Shown one piece after another: positions 55,325 through 64,000 of a DNA stretch of 64,000 bases. The position numbers and the translations under genes are program-made. The stretch covers positions 34,566,501-34,630,500 of the forward strand of contig CM077593.1 in assembly GCA_039654915.1 (NCBI GenBank), read 5' to 3'. Source of the stretch: Aquilaria yunnanensis (Eukaryota; Streptophyta; Magnoliopsida; Malvales; Thymelaeaceae). The stretch's first letter is position 1; every line of letters begins with the position of its first letter. Under the pieces are notes generated by a model. That model had not been told where the DNA came from. It saw only the letters and a list, made by a program, of their open reading frames with translations, and did no database searches.

Positions 55325-56051
55325 TGTGATAGCCAAAGGGTTATTGCCCATTACACCTTTGGAGAAAAAAAGCTCGATTATACCTTCGAATAGGAAAACA
55401 CCCTACCTCAGCTTATTCACTTACAACCCACGGAATGCAACATAACTAACTTTGGAAAAGGACCTAACACAACTCTTGGATGGCAAACCAACCAACCTCG
55501 GCTAAGGCGCTTACCATCCTCGCGTGATAACATAACCAACCTAAAAAAGATAGCTTACCACTATCAGCAGCATTACAGTCTCCCAAACACAATTTTTCCT
55601 TTGGGAGGCTCCCTAGTGACCTCGGCGGAAGGCGACAAACACCTAGCCCTTAGGATGACTAACAGGAACCCTCTACATGCCCCTGACTGGGTGGTTGTGC
55701 ATAACCGTTTTATGCCAGTAGGAGATATCTCTCCCAAGGTATGAACCGAAAATCCCCTAAAATATAACCGACCACATGTCCAGATCTCCTAGACTTGGGT
55801 AATGCAGCCTTCTCCTCAATACCCCTATAAATATTCTAGGGGCTCCCAGGTAATACATCAGAAAACACACTCTCCAACCCATTACTCTCAAGAACTTCTC
55901 CCTCACATATTGACTTGAGAGTCGAAGGTTCTCTCCCCGATATTATTTTGAGGAACCCTCTGACATCTATTTCACTATACTGTCGCTGCTATTCAAGCTA
56001 CTACACTCTGGAGGTCACCATGTCATATATTGAAGATGTGTTAGAGCTTCA
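55325..56051 (+). repeat. Tat-A 3' LTR, 727 bp
   Basis: TGTGATAGCC start and GAGCTTCA end, with a TATA box at 55826-55833. The last 87 bases are within a duplicated 183-bp unit. Confidence 0.87.
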
Positions 56052-56330
56052 ATTATCTAGTAAACAAAATTGAAGCAGTGTTGAACTTAAATACTAATTA
56101 AAGAAAATAAACTACTGATGTGAGTAGGTAATTGAAAACAATAAGAAATCTATTTCACTATACTGTCGCTGCTATTCAAGCTACTACACTCTGGAGGTCA
56201 CCATGTCATATATTGAAGATGTGTTAGAGCTTCAATTATCTAGTAAACAAAATTGAAGCAGTGTTGAACTTAAATACTAATTAAAGAAAATAAACTACTG
56301 ATGTGAGTAGGTAATTGAAAACAATAAGAA
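55965..56330. repeat. 183-bp perfect tandem duplication
   Basis: Two units, 55965-56147 and 56148-56330, identical base for base by eye. Each holds the last 87 bases of the Tat-A 3' LTR and 96 bases of flanking Athila-like LTR. The event therefore followed Tat-A insertion. Confidence 0.95.
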
Positions 56331-57603
56331 ATTGCAGAGAAAATCAACAATCAATAAAAGATATGTTTATACTTGAATCCCCCTAGAACTCCCTTATCTA
56401 GCCTTAATGAAATCTATCATTACTTAGACCTTGGAGACTTCCTAGATTAGTTTACTCCTCTCTTGAGATAGCAAAACACAATTCTTAGGTTGTTCCATTG
56501 AAGTTTCTTCCTAACCAAAGCTCCTACCAACACATTACTCACTTCTTGAGTCACTCTGCTAGATTTGACCTTAGTCTAAGAGTCTTATGTCAATCTATCT
56601 TTACATTTGCATGCAATCTCTTTCACTCATGTCATGATCAATTCAAAAAATGGCAATTTATCAATCAATATGCTTGAGATTAGAAGCTAAAGGAATAGGC
56701 TAGCAATTATCAACACAACAACCATAAAGCACACATGGATGAATCACAAGAATACTATATTTCATTAAGTAAAATAAGTCATAAGTAAAAGACCCTCTGA
56801 AGGTTCATCAATTCTAAGCATAATGGAAGTTCATGTCATGACTAAGTAAAACAAAAACAAACAGAGGTGTAGAAAACTGAAGCTAAGAAGATCCATCTTT
56901 GGAATTTCTTCATCTCCAAGAAATTTTCACTTAGATGTGCTAATAGTGATTTCAATCATCTAAAGCTACTTTCTTTTTCATTTTCTCACAAATCCTAAGC
57001 TATCTCTAAGCTAAAAAACTAAAACTAACCAAAAAATCCTTCAATAATGCCAAATTTAAGACAAAATAGACACTAGAGGGTTACACGAGCTATCATATGG
57101 CCGTGTACATGGCCATGTACCTTTATTGAGCCTGAAAATATCATAACAAAATAAGAACATGGCCATAAACATGGCTATGCACATGGGTATATACGTAACA
57201 TAGGCATCTAGAACATTACATGGTTATGTAGTCTATCTTATCTTCTAACAAAACTTTAAAGCTGGGTACACGGCAGTGTAAATGAACAACATGGGATGTG
57301 AACTTCAAACATGCTCATGAATATCATAATCTTTCCGTAAGTTCAAGTCTGAGAGGCTACATAGCCAATGACATGGCCCTATACATGGGTGTGTGAAGGG
57401 TCCAACTCTACATCTTCACATTTAACTCCATACCTAATCAAATTCTTTCCTAATTTTTGACTGAGCCTAATTGTGACCTGAAATTAAAATATGTTGAGAC
57501 TAGGTACCATATCTTATTATGAATACTTGAGAAATAAGCAAAAATCAAGGAAATGAGTAATAAAGAGATAAATCAATAAGAGTATATCAAATTCCCAAAC
57601 ACA
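56052..57603 (-). repeat. Athila-like 3' LTR, main part
   Basis: Aligns by shared order of landmarks with 60990-62200: CTTCCTAACCAAA, TAGATTTGA with CTTAGTCTA/CTAGTCTAG, TGCAATC, AAAGCACACATGG/GAAGCACATATGG, CATAATGGAA/CATAAGTGGAA, GACCTGAAA. Its right end is CCCAAACACA at 57603 (TGTGTTTGGG on the minus strand). Palindromic motifs such as TGGCCGTGTACATGGCCATG occur at 57098-57118. Interrupted by Tat-A; the other piece is at 24460-24564. Confidence 0.62.
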
Positions 57604-58738
57604 TGAACCTTTGCTTGCCCTTAAGCAAATCTTAAACTCCAAGTTAAAACTTTAAGAACATACTCTTGAGCAATGAGATACAAATTGATAGACTTCTACT
57701 CTATGGTTCTTTGATCAAGAAAATCAAGCATATGGTATAGTAGTTCAAGAGCATTACCAAATCAAAACACATTCAAATAAACAATTCTTCACAAACTAGC
57801 AACGATGAAATTTTGAAGCTTAGCTAGCATCGAATTGTTGTACACAATGTAAAGGACAGTCCAAACTAGATTAGAGCTCACTGTGCATATTTACAAATCA
57901 TACCACAATCTTGTGGATAAGCCATGATCAACTGAGGTAAATAAAGTGAAGAATTTTTTTTTTGAATCATTTCCCTCTCACACTAGGCTATTAGCCTCAT
58001 ACAGAATAAAACTAATTTTTCACTCATAATCCAAGCACTGTTTCAAGCGGTGATTGACTCTTACCATAGGCACTTAAGTTTAGTAGAGTAGGCACTTATT
58101 CACTAAAAATAATTTTTTTTTATAATTTTCCATGATTGAAAATAGCCTACCCATCAACCAAACAATCCACAAAATCCAACCAATGAAACAACTAGTCTAG
58201 CTCATTTTGCACCTATATACTAAGCACAAAAATCCAATAAAAACCAATTTCTCAAATGATCATTACTCTAGCTTATTCCAAGATACCAAAAACAAGTTAA
58301 AAGCTCATTTAGTTTCATGTATAATAACCTATAGATCATGACCTAATAATCTACTTAAGCAATAAAGAACTCTAGGGTAACAACTATTTCATGCAATCTA
58401 GTTAAAATGCTTCAACACTTGGCTAAAAAATTTGCTAAAATAGTTAACAAGTCAATTGATAAAGCCCTCATTGCACTTAAAATGTACATTGCCCACAATA
58501 AATAAATATAAAATGAAAAGTGTAGAAAGTAAAAGGAAAGAAGTTATAAAAAATACCACCCTAACTAAAGTTATTCACACATGACAACCACAATTTGTTA
58601 GTGTTTCATGCATTTTGGAGAAGCATACAATGTAAATCCATAAAAGAAGTAGCTAGAAACATATGAATAAATGAAATTAATATTTAAAATAACATAAAAC
58701 AAAAGTCCAAATGAAAATAGTAAAAATCATTTAAAATA

Positions 58739-59640
58739 AATGTAGAATGAAACTAAATAAAAATAATCAAGAAATGACACAATCAACTTTCAAATGCCTC
58801 AGACACAATTATGGAATGGTCATTAACGGTTAATGAATCCTCAGTGCCAATTTAAAACAGTGCTGGTGCTACAAAGTCTAGGTCGAAGGGGACATCTTTC
58901 ATGCCAGTAGTCAGCTTCAAGCCATTAGTAGCTTTAGCCTCATCTATATCCTCCTGTGGGGATCAAAAAGAATTTAACTAAGGAGGTTGCACTCTCGCTA
59001 ACACAAGCATATGTGTGACTTAAAGTGCTATTAAATATGACTTTTAAAAAATTTTAATTGCCATGGGAAGGAACATGATCGTGTCAATGGCTATATAATG
59101 CCCCTGAAGCTAATTTTTTAGAAAATAATGACTATGGGAACCAACATGGCCATGTTAAAGGCCAAATCAAAATGTAGAATGAAACTAAAAGAAATGAAGA
59201 ATGAAATCAAAAAAAAGAAATTAATAAAAGACACAATCAACTTTCAAATGCCTCAAACACAATTGTGGAAGGGTCATTAGCGGTCAATGGATCCTCAGTA
59301 CCTATTTGAAATGATGCTAGTGCTGCAAAGCCTCGGTCCATGGGGACATCCTTCATGCCAATGGTTGGCTTCGAGCGACCAGTAGCTCTAGCCTCATCTA
59401 TATGCTCCTCTAGGGATCAAAAGCAATTTATATAAGGCGGTAGCACCCTCACTAATAGAGGCGTATGTGACTTGCAAAGCTATTAAATAGGAATTTTTAA
59501 AAAAGTTTAATTGCCATAGGAAGGTACCCAACCATGTCGGTGGCTATGTAGCACCCCTGAAGCTGATTTTTCAGAAAATAGTGAATCTGGGCACTAACAC
59601 AGCCATGTTAAAGGCCATGTAAAATAGGACTCTAGGAGTT
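58739..59640. repeat. diverged tandem duplication, period about 454 bp
   Basis: Copies start near 58739 and 59173. Shared phrases include AAATGTAGAATGAAACTAAA, GACACAATCAACTTTCAAATG (58776 and 59230), AGCCTCATCTATAT and CATGTTAAAGGCC. Clearly older than the 183-bp duplication. Confidence 0.85.
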
Positions 59641-60089
59641 GATTTTTTAGAAAAAAAAATGCATATGGGTACCAACTTGGCCATGTCAATGACCATATAA
59701 GTATACATGACCATGTACACAGCTATGTCCTAGGCTATCTAATGCCTCAGTAAGACTTTTAGTGATCTTACAGCACTTACCTGAGCATGTTCTAGGTCAT
59801 TTATTCATTAACACAGTTAGCTACATAGCCACGTACATCCTAGAATCATGGCTTAGTACTCCATAAGGCCATGTTTGAAGCTATGTCCAGTGAACACAGG
59901 GCATTACATGGGTATGTTTTATGTCGTGTTCTCCCTATAACTCTTATACTTAAGCATTTTCTCCATCAAACCCTTGCACCTGCACAAACTAGACCAATTG
60001 CACTTTAAAATCCACTAACTCCAAAAATGAATTTCACAAAAACTTATACCAAAATTGAAAAAAAATAAGAACACAAGCTAGAAACTTGG

Positions 60090-60519
60090 GTTGCTTCCAA
60101 AGTAGAACTTGGTTTAATGTCTTCAGCCTGAACACCTCTTTTTCCACTCATGAACATTCTTTCAGCCTTAATGCCAATTATTGTTGTGCTCTCCAACACA
60201 AAATCACCCTAGGATCAACCACTCTACAAAGGAACATACACCACCAAAGAGGTCATATTCCACAATTTGGACTAAGTCCATCTTCTTCATGCCACCACCT
60301 TTTGTTCCTGGTCTTCTTTGCCCATAGACACTTGGGATCCTTGCCACCCTTGTAACCTGACTTAGACTTAGCCTTCTTCAGTTTTAAGCACTTAGCTTCC
60401 CATTCACTCTCAGGCTTTCTAGGCTGCTCTACTAGTATATAAATTGCTTGGTGTTGTTCCACCTTGTTCTCCATGCTCAATGTGAGATCTTCTTCCTTGG
60501 CTGAGACCTGAAACTCCAT
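60090..60519 (-). pseudogene. coding-like remnant of unknown family
   Basis: Minus-strand frame, open at 60519-60253: SEWEAKCLKLKKAKSKSGYK, GGKDPKCLWAKKTRNKRWWH, EEDGLSPNCGI. After a stop, the same frame continues with PLWWCMFLCRVVDPRVILC and RAQQ to about 60120. The Trp- and Cys-rich string looks like true protein sequence rather than chance. It lies just inside the primer site, where an element's leader or first gene would be. I do not recognise the family. Confidence 0.4.
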
Positions 60520-60842
60520 TTCCTCTTATTCTATCCTAAAATTAATCTAACCTCTAGCTACATCATTCAAAGTATTAGTTGCAGACAAAAAAATGCATTC
60601 ATAATATTATTGGTACGTTGGTTTTTTCTTATACATCTAATATAATAAATTCAACTAGTATCTAAAAAGCTCCAAACTTAACTTCACCAGGATTGCTTCG
60701 AGTCATGCACAAACTCTCCTAAAAGAGATCAAGAAATAAGCAAGTAAGAATGAAACAAAAATATGGCAAAAAGAAAATAATGCAAGAAAATTTTTGACTA
60801 TATTAATAAAAATTAGAATTTCAAGTAGCAACCTCAAGAAAG

Positions 60843-60861
60843 TTCTCCAGCAATAGCGCCA
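60843..60861 (-). other. primer-binding site, tRNA-Asp type
   Basis: On the minus strand: TGGCGCTATTGCTGGAGAA, a near match to the TGGCGCCGTTGCCGGGGA primer site typical of Athila elements. It lies a few bases inside the LTR at 60866-62200. Confidence 0.7.
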
Positions 60862-60865
60862 AAAA

Positions 60866-62200
60866 CTTTATACTCCACAATCTAGCTCTAAAATATGGAA
60901 TTAAAAGCTCTCAACTATTTGAGAACTAAAAGCAAATAAATCTATCCCTCTATAGCATAGCATTAGCCAAACATCAACGTCATATTCCATGAGTTTGAAA
61001 TTGTGTGCCCCACTATTTCTCTTTCTGTTATTTAATAAAAAAATACAAGTGATGATTAGTAAAATTAATAACAACCTAAAATCAAACTACTACTATAAAT
61101 AAACAAGCAAAAGCAACAAGAAAACAAATCGAATGAATCAATAATAAATGAAGGTCATGATTAGATATGAATCTCCTTAGCACTTTCATGCTCACCACTC
61201 TCAAATTAGTTCAATCCAAATATAACATGCTCAAAATGTGGAACTCCTAGAATAGGCTAACCTCTCTCTCAAGGTAGCCACACCTTATCCTTCGGTTTAT
61301 CAATTAGAATATCTTCCTAACCAAAACCCTGAAAAATCCATTAACAATCTATGAAACTCTATAGTAGATTTGAACCTAGTCTAGAGGTCTTATATTAGCC
61401 TATCTCTAGACTTGAATGCAATCCCTTTTACCCATATTGTGATCAAATCAAACATACAAGCAATTAGCTTAACATGCTCAAAATGAAGTACCAAATCAAA
61501 AAGCTTGCATCAATCAATCCAATAAATTATGAAGCACATATGGGTAGATTACAAGAAATTATATTTGATTAAACCAAAAAAATTCATGGAAACACAATCA
61601 TTCTAAAGTTCATCTACTTTAAGCATAAGTGGAAAACTAGCCTATTATCCAAAAAACAAAACACAAAAGAAACAAGAAAAGACTAAAAATAGAAGACTCT
61701 ATTTTTGAATATCTACTAGTATGAACCCTAAGCAAACTTTTGAAAATACAAAAAAAGAAACCCCCTATAAAAAACAATAGCAACTGGACAAAGGCAATAG
61801 ACACAGTTTCAACCTAGATTGTGTAGGAGTTTTAGATATGAAATTTGTGATAAAAGTATGAGATACAACCTAATGCATGACCATGTTAGAGATAGGAACA
61901 ATTCACAGATGGAACATGGGTCTATCAGCTGCAAAATCTTTAGAAATTAAAAGTAGAAAAGGACCATGGCCTTAGACACAGCCATGACCTAGGACTTGAT
62001 ACCCCAAGAATCTCCAAAAACTCTAAATTCTAGTTCAAATCTTCATGAAAAATCCTTCCTAACATGCATATGGGTTGAAATATGACCTGAAAATAAAATA
62101 TGAAACAAGTAAGCACCATTTCCTATAAAAAAAAAACACTTAAAAGACAAGCAAAATGCCAAGGAAAAGTGTGATAAAAATATATACAATTAAGCACACA
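60866..62200 (-). repeat. Athila-like 5' LTR
   Basis: Minus-strand LTR starting TGTGTGCTTAATTG at 62200 and ending next to the primer site near 60866. It aligns with the split copy 24460-24564 plus 56052-57603. The left terminus is uncertain by several bases. Confidence 0.62.
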
Positions 62201-62639
62201 TAATTTTTTAGGGCTCCTCAACATTAGGGTCTAGGTCCTCAAGGGAATTCTTGAGTGCCCTAGGACTTAGCCAAATAAAGGCTCCTTTATGAGTGTTTGA
62301 TTGATGCCCCTTGAAGGAAAAAACTCCTCAAGTTGATGTGTACAAATTTTCAAGATGGATTGGATTATTTAGGCTTGCTTAGATCTATATGTAAGGGTGC
62401 TTTAAAGAGTCCGGGTTGTTCTTTCTCTCAAAAGACTTAGGTAAGTTGCTCCAAACCCCTTCCTTAATGAAATCTGCTTGGATGGTTTGGTAATGAAGAT
62501 GCTTGGCACATGTTACACCAAATAAAGTCTGTTTTAATCCTTCTTTAGTAGCTCATTTTTCCTATTATGGATTTCGTAGCCTTTTTTGCTGTCTACACCC
62601 AGAAGTTGATGCTTTCTTTTCATGTTGAGAAAAAGAAAG
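62201..62639. other. unassigned spacer
   Basis: No gene or repeat recognised between the Athila-like LTR and the LINE fragment. Confidence 0.4.
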
Positions 62640-64000
62640 TTGTGCTCATACAAATGCACTAACAAAGGCACTTGGACAGGATGGTCTACCGACTCTCTTT
62701 TATCAAAAGTTATGGCCAAAGGTACAATCTGTTGTTCTTGGTTTCTATCTTAATGTATTGAATTTAGGGGAAAGTGTGAAGGCCATCAATAAAACAAATA
62801 TTGGGCTCATCCCAAAAATCAAATCGCCTGAATCCATGGCACATTTATGCCCAATCAATCTTTGTATTATGATATACAAAATTATGTCCAAAATGGTGGA
62901 GAATAGACTTAGGAGAATCCTGCCTAATATTATCTCTGACAAGTAAAGTGCTTTTATAAAAGGATTTTTTATTGCGGACAATATTTTGGTAGCCTACGAG
63001 ATGCTTCATTCTTTGCGACGTCATCACCAAGGGAGCAATGCACATTGTGCGCTGAAGTTAGATATGTTGAAGGCCGATGATAAAGTCAAGTGGCAAATTT
63101 TGTTGTATATGATGGACAAATTTAGGATTTTAAGTAGTCTAATAAAGCTCATTATAGAGTGTATTTCATTTGTCCCATAATCTATTTCAGTAAATGGCCG
63201 ACAGTACAGGAATTTTCTACCTAGTCAGGGGCTTCGGCAAAAAGGCCCCCTCTCACCCTATTTGTTCATTATTTGCAATGATGGCTTATCTTGGTTGTTG
63301 GGAGTGAAGTTGGTGGCAAGGAATATTTTAAGGGTTGTGGCTTCTAGAGGATGCCCTTATGTCTCTCATTTATTTTTTGTCGATGATAGTTTGGTCTTTT
63401 GTCAAGCTTTATGATGTGAAGGATAAAGATTGATGGGTGTGTTGAAGATGTATGAGTAGGCATCAGGGAAAAAAGTTAATTTTTGAGAAGTCAGGTGTCT
63501 TCTTTAGTCTGAATGCCAGTGGTGGTCAATTGCAAGAATTTATAGATATCTTTGGTGTGGAGGAGTGTCGCAGTGTTGAAAAATACTTGGGGCTACTAAC
63601 ATGTGTTGGCAGGAAAGAGAAAGGGACTTTCAATTTTCTAAAGGCACACATCTAAAAATATGTCTTGGCCAGGCACAATAAGACTTTTTCTAAAGGAGGA
63701 AAAGAGATTCTTATCAAAGTGGTTGCTCAATCTTTTCCTACATATGTGATGAGTGTTTTCTATATCCTTCCTACAATCTGTTGAGAAATGAAGGTTTCAA
63801 TGAATAAATTTTTTGGAACCATGGAAAAAATGGTAGGGGAATTTTCTAAATGTGCTGGGATCATATGAGCCCAAGTAAAGAAGAATATGGAATTGGGTTT
63901 CTAGACCTCTCTCATTTCAACATGGTGATGCTTGCAAAGTAAAGGCATAGACTGCTTACAAATCTGAATTCTTTGTGTTTTGGAATCTTGAAGGCAAAAT
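62640..64000 (+). pseudogene. LINE (L1-type) reverse transcriptase, runs off the window
   Basis: Plus-strand fragments in order: ALGQDGLPTLFYQKLWP, NIGLIPKIKSPESMAHLCPI, IYKIMSKMVENRLRRILPNI, a gap for the QSAFIKG motif, ALKLDMLKADDKVKW, ISVNGRQYRNF, SQGLRQKGPLSPYLFI, LFFVDDSLVF (catalytic FVDD at 63376-63387), VNFEKSGVFFS, VEKYLGLLT, and KEILIKVVAQSFPTYVMSVF. This matches plant non-LTR reverse transcriptase and thumb. Stops at 62943, 63178 and 63412 and others show it is dead. The C-terminus lies beyond 64000. Confidence 0.88.

Larger units (their letters stand above)
24565..56051 (+). mobile_element. Tat-A: Ty3/gypsy Tat-lineage element, split by Tat-B
   Basis: 5' LTR (24565-25203), primer site, gag, protease and the first part of reverse transcriptase lie left of Tat-B. 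The rest of reverse transcriptase, RNase H domains, integrase, an antisense gene and the 3' LTR (55325-56051) lie right of it. Reading resumes at the same codon across Tat-B, with the AGGCT duplication at 28112-28116 and 49180-49184. The element is about 10.4 kb without Tat-B. No matching target duplication is recognised at its outer ends, so one end may be eroded. Confidence 0.88.
57604..60842 (-). other. interior of the Athila-like element, mostly noncoding
   Basis: Between the two related LTRs. AT-rich, with no gag, protease or reverse transcriptase recognisable, so the element is either a deletion derivative or a nonautonomous copy. It holds a diverged 454-bp tandem duplication, many copies of an ACATGGCCATG-type motif, and one short coding remnant. 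Confidence 0.55.

Noticed and set aside
1..64000. Host genes, tRNA or rRNA genes, CRISPR arrays, bacterial-type operons
   Set aside because: Nothing in either strand supports any of these; all recognisable coding sequence belongs to transposable elements.

Overview
The window looks like intergenic heterochromatin of a flowering plant, probably a eudicot. It is AT-rich and consists almost entirely of nested, mutated transposable elements. I found no host gene, tRNA, rRNA or CRISPR. No reading frame is an intact element polyprotein. Host identity is inferred only from the element families (Ty1/copia, Ty3/gypsy Tat lineage, Tekay-type chromovirus, Athila-like, L1-type LINE, Helitron).

Left part (1-14212). 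A fairly young Ty1/copia element (internal region plus 3' LTR, 1-5721; its 5' LTR lies outside the window) sits in an older LTR of its own family. That host LTR is also split by a solo LTR with target duplication GTGGA. The host LTR lies in the pol gene of a Tat-lineage gypsy element (Tat-D, 7761-14212), which keeps RNase H, integrase, an antisense accessory gene (aORF-D) and a 3' LTR. Tat-D is inserted in an old minus-strand copia gag.

Middle left (14213-24564). The minus-strand copia gag is split by a solo-LTR-like element (14926-19847, duplication CCATG), which carries a second solo LTR of the Tekay-type family (17263-19705, duplication CTAAC). Remnants of a LINE reverse transcriptase and a Helitron helicase follow, both on the minus strand, then one end of an Athila-like LTR.

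Middle right (24565-56051). Tat-A (plus strand) starts at 24565 and is cut inside its reverse transcriptase at 28116. It resumes at 49180 and ends at 56051. The interruption is Tat-B (minus strand, 28117-49179, duplication AGGCT). Tat-B carries two solo copia LTRs (36894-38308 with duplication CGGCG; 38927-40343) and, in its 5' LTR, a Tekay-type chromovirus (41462-48990, duplication TAGAC) that has lost gag and protease.

Right end (56052-64000). The Athila-like LTR continues, followed by a mostly noncoding interior, a tRNA-Asp-like primer site at 60843-60861, the second LTR to 62200, and a plus-strand LINE reverse transcriptase running off the window.

The most notable signal is the antisense gene shared by the three Tat elements. 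In all three it lies tail-to-tail with pol, has two short introns at the same positions and phases, a TATA-like box upstream, a Transposase_28-like N-terminal region, a lysine-rich coiled coil and, in two copies, an acidic tail. The insertion order, oldest to youngest, can be read from the nesting and the target-site duplications.
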